Shown: positions 6,215 to 9,755 of the stretch, piece by piece
Layout of the letters: every line of letters starts with the position of its first letter
Position numbering within the stretch: position 1 is the first letter of the stretch
Source of the DNA: an uncultured Clostridia bacterium
GTDB taxonomy: Bacteria; Bacillota; Clostridia; UBA1381
Length of the DNA: 9,755 nucleotides
Direction: 5' to 3'
Assembly (NCBI GenBank): GCA_910579415.1
Contig: CAJTUY010000029.1
Location: forward strand, 1-9,755
Position numbers and translations under genes: made by a program
The notes under the pieces: model-generated
Told to the model about the DNA's origin: nothing
Seen by the model: the letters and a program-made list of their open reading frames with translations, nothing else
The model's database searches: none

Positions 6215-7093
6215 TAAATAATTTTTCAGACTTTTTTCAAATTTCTCTTTTATTTTACATCTGACACTTTCAGGCGATATTACCTGCGCATATTCTCCAA
6301 ACGACATTATGTAGCCGAACAGCCACTCATCAACGGGAAAATTGATTTTAACAATAAAACAGCCATTATCATCGCGTTCAAAATCATCAAATTCATCGTA
6401 GACCCGATACTCCGATTCAGGACCTACTTTAAGGATAACTTCAGTCGTATTTATATTTTCTTCCTTATAGTCATAATCAGGCGCTTCACGTTCAAAGCCG
6501 TCACACGTAACAGAAACTCGTTTTATTCTTGAAAGCCTGAACATTCTGTAATCATCCGCTTTCCTGCAATATGCAATCAGATACCATGCACGTCCCTTAA
6601 AATACAACCTAAGCGGCTCAACAGAACGTACTGACGATTTTCCCCGACTGTTTATGTATTCAATTTCCGATATTCGTTTTTTGATTACCGCCTCCTTAAG
6701 GTTATCAAATACAGTCTTTTGTCCCTTGCTCCAGTCAGAAAAATCCACTCCTATCCATGAAGCGTCATCCTTTCTGAACAGCGAAGCAAGCTTATCCTTA
6801 ACAGTTGTGTTATCTATATTGGGAAGTACGGACATTGCGCCCAAAGCAGATATAATTTCCGTTTGTTCGCTGTCGGATATAAGCGACTTATCAAGCACAA
6901 AATTATCAAGCAGGCTTATTCCTCCGCCTTTTCCGCGCGTTGCATAAACAGGTATACCTGCCTGCGACAAAATCTCAATATCCCTGTATATGGTACGTAC
7001 CGATACTTCAAACCGTTCTGCAAGTTCTTTTGCCGTAACGGTCTTTTTATCCAGCAATATGTATATCATTTCAAAAAATCTGTTAATTTGCAC
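6212..7093 (-). CDS. WYL-domain transcriptional regulator (YafY family, HTH_11)
   Basis: This 293-residue cytoplasmic DNA-binding regulator has three parts. An N-terminal winged HTH spans about residues 3-58, with the recognition-helix stretch VSVRTIYRDIEIL (30-42) and the wing TRGKGGGISLL (52-62). A WYL ligand-binding domain covers about 135-205, with the signature WYLIAYC (170-176) and the downstream arginines in DYRMFRLSRI (181-190). A WCX-type C-terminal domain covers about 216-290. WYL domains in such proteins sense ligands such as nucleotides or other small molecules and drive repression or activation. The start is GTG (7091-7093), supported by AAGGAG (7102-7107) at 8 nt. The rpsT terminator ends 6 nt before that SD, leaving no room for a dedicated promoter. 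Likely targets are its own unit and the GyrI-like gene downstream. Confidence 0.9.
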   Translation of the reverse strand: MQINRFFEMIYILLDKKTVTAKELAERFEVSVRTIYRDIEILSQAGIPVYATRGKGGGISLLDNFVLDKSLISDSEQTEIISALGAMSVLPNIDNTTVKDKLASLFRKDDASWIGVDFSDWSKGQKTVFDNLKEAVIKKRISEIEYINSRGKSSVRSVEPLRLYFKGRAWYLIAYCRKADDYRMFRLSRIKRVSVTCDGFEREAPDYDYKEENINTTEVILKVGPESEYRVYDEFDDFERDDNGCFIVKINFPVDEWLFGYIMSFGEYAQVISPESVRCKIKEKFEKSLKNYL

Positions 7094-7113
7094 CGTCTTT
7101 TCTCCTTCAGGAT

Positions 7114-7142
7114 AAAAAAAGAAGCCGAAAACGGCTTCTTTT
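7114..7142 (-). terminator. Intrinsic terminator of rpsT
   Basis: An 11-bp perfect stem (arms 7117-7127 and 7132-7142, GC-rich core GAAGCCG) has a 4-nt loop and runs into seven U (7114-7120) in minus-strand RNA. It starts 6 nt after the rpsT stop codon. The SD of the WYL regulator begins 6 nt beyond the U-tract. Confidence 0.88.
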
Positions 7143-7148
7143 CTTAAG

Positions 7149-7412
7149 TTACGCTAACTTTGCAAGCTTAAGGGCAAGCTGCGACTTCTTTCTTGCCGCA
7201 TTATTCTTGTGAAGAATACCCTGACTTACACCTCTGTCAAGCTTCTTGACAGCGTCATTAAATAGTGTCTGCGCGTTTTCTTTATCGCCCGAAGCAACTG
7301 CTGCTTCAAACTTCTTGATAGCCGTCTTTAAGGCTGTCTTGTGTGAAAGGTTTATTAGAGTCTTTTTCTCTGTAACCTTTACGCGCTTTTTAGCTGATTT
7401 AATATTAGGCAC
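7149..7412 (-). CDS. rpsT: 30S ribosomal protein S20
   Basis: This 87-residue basic protein binds 16S rRNA and helps assemble the small subunit. The N-terminus MPNIKSAKKRVKV and the block NNAARKKSQLALKL (70-83) are diagnostic of S20, and length is normal. The start codon is GTG (7410-7412), with the strong SD GGAGG (7421-7425) at 8 nt. GTG may moderate expression, since S20 genes commonly use weak starts for autoregulation. It has its own promoter and terminator, so it is a separate unit between recO and the WYL regulator. Confidence 0.97.
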   Translation of the reverse strand: MPNIKSAKKRVKVTEKKTLINLSHKTALKTAIKKFEAAVASGDKENAQTLFNDAVKKLDRGVSQGILHKNNAARKKSQLALKLAKLA

Positions 7413-7451
7413 TTTTTACACCTCCGCAAATTTAATCTATAATACCGTACT

Positions 7452-7480
7452 ATTATACACCAACCTGCTGTGAAATGCAA
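7452..7480 (-). promoter_or_regulatory. Sigma-A promoter of rpsT
   Basis: On the minus strand a perfect -10 TATAAT (7452-7457) lies 17 nt from a weaker -35 TTGCAT (7475-7480, first three bases match). The start would be near 7445, giving a leader of about 33 nt. The rest of the 139-bp gap upstream is AT-rich and holds only a weak hairpin. Confidence 0.7.
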
Positions 7481-7523
7481 GAAGTTTTTTATTTTTTTAG
7501 GTCTTTTATCTAAATTAACCAAA

Positions 7524-7543
7524 TTACATACAGTTTTATGTAA
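7524..7543 (-). terminator. Weak hairpin after recO
   Basis: TTACATA (7524-7530) and TATGTAA (7537-7543) form a 7-bp A-T-rich stem with a 6-nt loop, 7 nt past the recO stop codon. Only three U follow directly on the minus strand. This is a possible weak terminator of the era-recO unit. Confidence 0.3.
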
Positions 7544-7550
7544 CCCATAA

Positions 7551-8291
7551 CTACATTTTCAATATTGTTTTATAATAATCAAGGCTCTGAAAGGTCTGGT
7601 CAAGCTGAAGTGAAATATACTGTTCTGTAAGAGCATTCATACGGTCAATAATGTCGGCGCTCGCATTAAACGACAACATTCTTTTATCCTCACATGAGGA
7701 TATGTAGCTTAATGCATTAAACAGGCTTTTATCCATTTTTACAAGATATTTTCCTCCGCATGCAGCGCATACCATTCCGCCTTTTAATAAATCAAACGCA
7801 GTTACCGCCGCGCTTCCGCAGGACGCGCAGGAATGTATTGACGGCATGTAGCCGCCGGCACACATAAGCTTCAATTCGTATACCGTTTTTACCTTCTGCG
7901 TACCGTCCTCCTTATAGGCAAGCGCGTAAAGACTGTTCAGAAACATATGCAGTATGCGTTCATCAGGATTATTCATACCCAAAAGATTGTATGTTATATC
8001 AGCAAAATATACGCACAGCGAAAGCTTTTGTATATCCTCACAAATAGGGTAAAAGCCGTCCAGCGTGTCAATATTATTTACTGTCATAATATCCTTATTT
8101 GAGCTTTTATAAAATGTAAAGTCACCATAGCAGAGAAACTGACTCGACGCCGACTTCGATTTGGTTTTTTTTACACCGTAGCTTACAGCCTTCACTATGC
8201 CGTATTCGGCAGTAAAGACCGTAAGCATTCTATGCCCTTCGCCGTAGTCCGACTGCTTTATGATAACACCTCTTGCTCTAACTTCTGCCAT
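7551..8291 (-). CDS. recO: DNA repair protein RecO
   Basis: This 246-residue protein loads RecA onto single-stranded DNA with RecF/RecR and anneals complementary strands. The N-terminal OB-fold opens with ARGVIIKQSDYGEGHRMLTVFT (6-27), the typical RecO start. A C-terminal zinc finger uses Cys155, Cys158, Cys175 and Cys178 (CASC and CAAC). The frame stays open upstream into era, but the ATG at 8289-8291 gives the family's normal N-terminus and length. Its SD is weak (AGAAG). The start lies inside the yqzL-like ORF in another frame, with a 34-nt overlap, so translation may be coupled to that ORF. Confidence 0.93.
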   Translation of the reverse strand: MAEVRARGVIIKQSDYGEGHRMLTVFTAEYGIVKAVSYGVKKTKSKSASSQFLCYGDFTFYKSSNKDIMTVNNIDTLDGFYPICEDIQKLSLCVYFADITYNLLGMNNPDERILHMFLNSLYALAYKEDGTQKVKTVYELKLMCAGGYMPSIHSCASCGSAAVTAFDLLKGGMVCAACGGKYLVKMDKSLFNALSYISSCEDKRMLSFNASADIIDRMNALTEQYISLQLDQTFQSLDYYKTILKM

Positions 8292-8344
8292 CTGTCTTCT
8301 GTACGCGTGAATGTTTCCCAAGAAATTCTGTTTAGTTCGTTCAT
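8258..8344 (-). CDS. yqzL: YqzL-like short protein between era and recO
   Basis: This 28-codon ORF has a strong SD, GGAGGG (8353-8358), 8 nt before its ATG (8342-8344). That is a far better start signal than the recO start it overlaps. Residues 7-17 read ISWETFTRTED and fit the W-x2-F-x2-T-[G/x]-[N/D] core that I recall for the YqzL family, small Firmicute proteins of unknown function encoded between era and recO. The usual GNI-x-x-Y tail is absent in this frame; the protein is shorter than B. subtilis YqzL (about 47 aa) and ends in recO-overlapping sequence. The position fits exactly; the sequence match is short, so this is a moderate call. Alternatively it is a leader peptide coupling recO translation. 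Confidence 0.55.
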   Translation of the reverse strand: MNELNRISWETFTRTEDRWQKLEQEVLS

Positions 8345-8352
8345 TTTTACCG

Positions 8353-8358
8353 CCCTCC
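8353..8358 (-). promoter_or_regulatory. Strong SD for the yqzL-like ORF
   Basis: GGAGGG on the minus strand sits 8 nt before the ATG at 8342-8344. It is the only strong ribosome binding site between the era stop and recO, and it is too far (61 nt) from the recO ATG to serve it directly. It is the main evidence that the short ORF is translated. Confidence 0.7.
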
Positions 8359-8425
8359 GAAAAAACAATTTTTTGTCCTACACTTATGTTTTTCATTTTT
8401 TCAGCGGTTATACTGACACTATTTT

Positions 8426-9322
8426 CTATTCGTTCACATATCCGAAGTTTTTGATTAAAAAGTCGCTGTTTCTCCAATCCGATTTTACTTTTACCCAAAG
8501 TTCAAGGTAGACCTTCTTGTCAAGCATTTTCTCTATGTCACTTCGCGCCATAGTGCCGATTTTTTTAAGCATATCGCCGTTTTTACCGATTATAATTCCC
8601 TTGTGTGACGATTTTTCGCAGTATATTGTCGCAAAAATATTTGTGATATTGGATTTTTCCTGCATTTTTGTAATTTCAATAGCGATACCGTGAGGTACTT
8701 CCTTATCAAGCAGCCACAAAAGCTTCTCGCGAACAATTTCCGCCGCAATCTGCTTCTCGGGCTGGTCGGTTACCAAATCGCTGTCATAAAATTCCGGACC
8801 GTCTGTAATGTATTCCTCTATGTCATTAAGCAGAATATCCACCCCGTCATTGTTTTTGGCGCTTATCGGTACAATCGAATCAAAATTGTGAATATTCGAA
8901 TAATCCGCTATAATCGGAAGCAAATCCTCCTTTTTCATAACGTCCACTTTATTCAGTACAAGGATACACGGAAGTCCCGTTTTTGAAATACTTTTAGCTA
9001 TTTTACGTTCCATATCCTGTATTTTTCTGCTTGCATCAACTACAAATATAAGTACATCCGTATCACCCATGCTGTTATTTGCAACATTTACCATATATTC
9101 GCCAAGTTTATTATGAGGCTTGTGTATGCCCGGCGTATCGGTAAATATTATCTGCTCTTCGTCAGTTGAATATATCGCCAGTATTTTATTCCGCGTAGTC
9201 TGCGGTTTATCTGATATTATCGCAATTTTCTGTCCCACTATTGCATTTAAAAGTGTTGATTTCCCCACATTAGGCATGCCTATTATTGCGGCAAAACCCG
9301 ATTTAAAATTCTTTTTCTTCAT
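8426..9322 (-). CDS. era: GTPase Era
   Basis: This 298-residue GTPase binds the 3' end of 16S rRNA and promotes 30S maturation. The G motifs are complete: G1 GMPNVGKST (15-23), G3 DTPG (62-65), G4 NKVD (124-127) and G5 SAK (154-156). The C-terminal KH RNA-binding domain carries the GKNG loop (246-249) followed by the helix MLKKIG. The C-terminus DWRNSDFLIKNFGY (282-295) is typical. The ATG at 9320-9322 overlaps the ybeY stop by 4 bp and has AGGAG (9329-9333) 6 nt upstream, so the two genes are translationally coupled. An 81-bp spacer separates it from the yqzL-like ORF. Confidence 0.97.
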   Translation of the reverse strand: MKKKNFKSGFAAIIGMPNVGKSTLLNAIVGQKIAIISDKPQTTRNKILAIYSTDEEQIIFTDTPGIHKPHNKLGEYMVNVANNSMGDTDVLIFVVDASRKIQDMERKIAKSISKTGLPCILVLNKVDVMKKEDLLPIIADYSNIHNFDSIVPISAKNNDGVDILLNDIEEYITDGPEFYDSDLVTDQPEKQIAAEIVREKLLWLLDKEVPHGIAIEITKMQEKSNITNIFATIYCEKSSHKGIIIGKNGDMLKKIGTMARSDIEKMLDKKVYLELWVKVKSDWRNSDFLIKNFGYVNE

Positions 9323-9755
9323 ACATTTCTCCTAATCCCCAGTGAATTCAGTACCTTTTCCTGTTTTTCGCACATTACTTTCTCGCCCTCTTTGTCATCT
9401 ACATGGTCATATCCCAAAAGATGAAGCATGGAATGAGCCGTAAGAAACGCTATTTCCCTTATAAAGCTATGTCCGTATTCCTCTGACTGCTGACGCGCGC
9501 GTTCCATTGAAATTACTATGTCGCCAAGCATGACACAACCTCCGTCCATCTCATATTCGGCGCAGGCATTACCGTCAGCGTCAAATTCAAGCATCGGGAA
9601 CGACAGCACATCAGTGGCTTTGTCAATTCCGCGCTGTTCATTATTTATTCTGCGTATCGCATCATTATCAGTAAGCGTTACGCTTATCTCCGCATCAAAG
9701 TCACACTCCTCCTCACAAAGAACTGCAAGACACACATTTTTTATTGTCTCTTCTA
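9319..9755 (-). CDS. ybeY: Endoribonuclease YbeY (N-terminus cut by right edge)
   Basis: YbeY is a single-strand-specific, zinc-dependent endoribonuclease for 16S rRNA 3'-end maturation and ribosome quality control. The zinc site is complete: HSMLHLLGYDH, with three histidines in H-x3-H-x5-H order. The conserved block RGIDKATDVLSFPM lies upstream, with the family arginine. A GTG at 9733-9735 opens a 138-codon ORF, but it lacks an SD and the frame stays open to the edge (preceding residues EETIKN). YbeY proteins are usually 150-165 residues, so the true start lies about 15-25 codons beyond the window. It is followed by era with a 4-bp overlap; no dgkA or cdd gene separates them, unlike in Bacillus. 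Confidence 0.93.
   Translation of the reverse strand, partial: EETIKNVCLAVLCEEECDFDAEISVTLTDNDAIRRINNEQRGIDKATDVLSFPMLEFDADGNACAEYEMDGGCVMLGDIVISMERARQQSEEYGHSFIREIAFLTAHSMLHLLGYDHVDDKEGEKVMCEKQEKVLNSLGIRRNV

Noticed and set aside
8312..8320. GGGAAAC slippery heptamer on the minus strand within the yqzL-like ORF, as a programmed frameshift site
   Set aside because: The heptamer is in phase with the extended recO frame, not the yqzL-like frame, and a -1 shift there leads to a frame that soon stops. It does not join the two YqzL-like parts.
8292..8498. In-frame 69-codon N-terminal extension of recO reaching into era
   Set aside because: The added residues do not match RecO, no good SD precedes its start codons, and the ATG at 8291 gives the normal RecO N-terminus and length. 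The open frame is a by-product of overlap with era and the spacer.

Overview
The window is a moderately AT-rich, gene-dense bacterial chromosome segment in which every recognisable gene lies on the minus strand, so transcription runs from the right edge to the left. Strong AGGAGG-type ribosome binding sites, GTG starts, a teichoic-acid-type CDP-glycerol transferase gene and the order ybeY-era-(yqzL-like)-recO all point to a low-GC Gram-positive of the Firmicutes, most likely class Clostridia. I cannot support a genus. No mobile element, CRISPR array, rRNA, tRNA or riboswitch is visible. No stretch longer than about 140 bases is without a gene.

Right part (about 7149-9755, read right to left): ybeY (cut by the right edge; rRNA maturation) overlaps era (ribosome assembly GTPase) by 4 bp. 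A very short YqzL-like ORF with a strong ribosome binding site follows, and it overlaps the start of recO (recombinational repair) out of frame. Next is rpsT (ribosomal protein S20) with its own sigma-A promoter and a classic terminator. This is housekeeping DNA.

Middle part (4589-7093): a WYL-domain transcriptional regulator, a GyrI-like small-molecule-binding protein, and galactose mutarotase (galM). The 60-bp gap between the regulator and the GyrI-like gene is the most structured non-coding DNA here. It carries a perfect 10+10 bp palindrome over the -35 region of an extended -10 promoter, and a perfect 12+12 bp inverted repeat whose other arm supplies the -10 of a well-formed promoter on the opposite strand. 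This looks like a small ligand-sensing regulatory module.

Left part (1-4500): a class I aminotransferase of the PF12897 (AspAT-like) group with its own strong promoter. A compact three-gene set follows: CDP-glycerol glycerophosphotransferase-family protein, family 2 glycosyltransferase (4-bp overlap) and SAM-dependent methyltransferase (21-bp gap), probably for decorating a surface polymer. Last is the first 39 codons of cysS (cysteinyl-tRNA synthetase), with its own promoter, cut by the left edge.

A recurrent architectural feature is an intrinsic terminator whose U-tract ends only 3-7 nt before the Shine-Dalgarno of the next gene. This occurs three times (before the CDP-glycerol transferase, galM and the WYL regulator) and leaves no room for a promoter between the two genes. 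I did not find a clearly novel multi-gene system. The strongest leads are the 6120-6214 regulatory region, the repeated terminator/SD arrangement, and the yqzL-like ORF overlapping recO.
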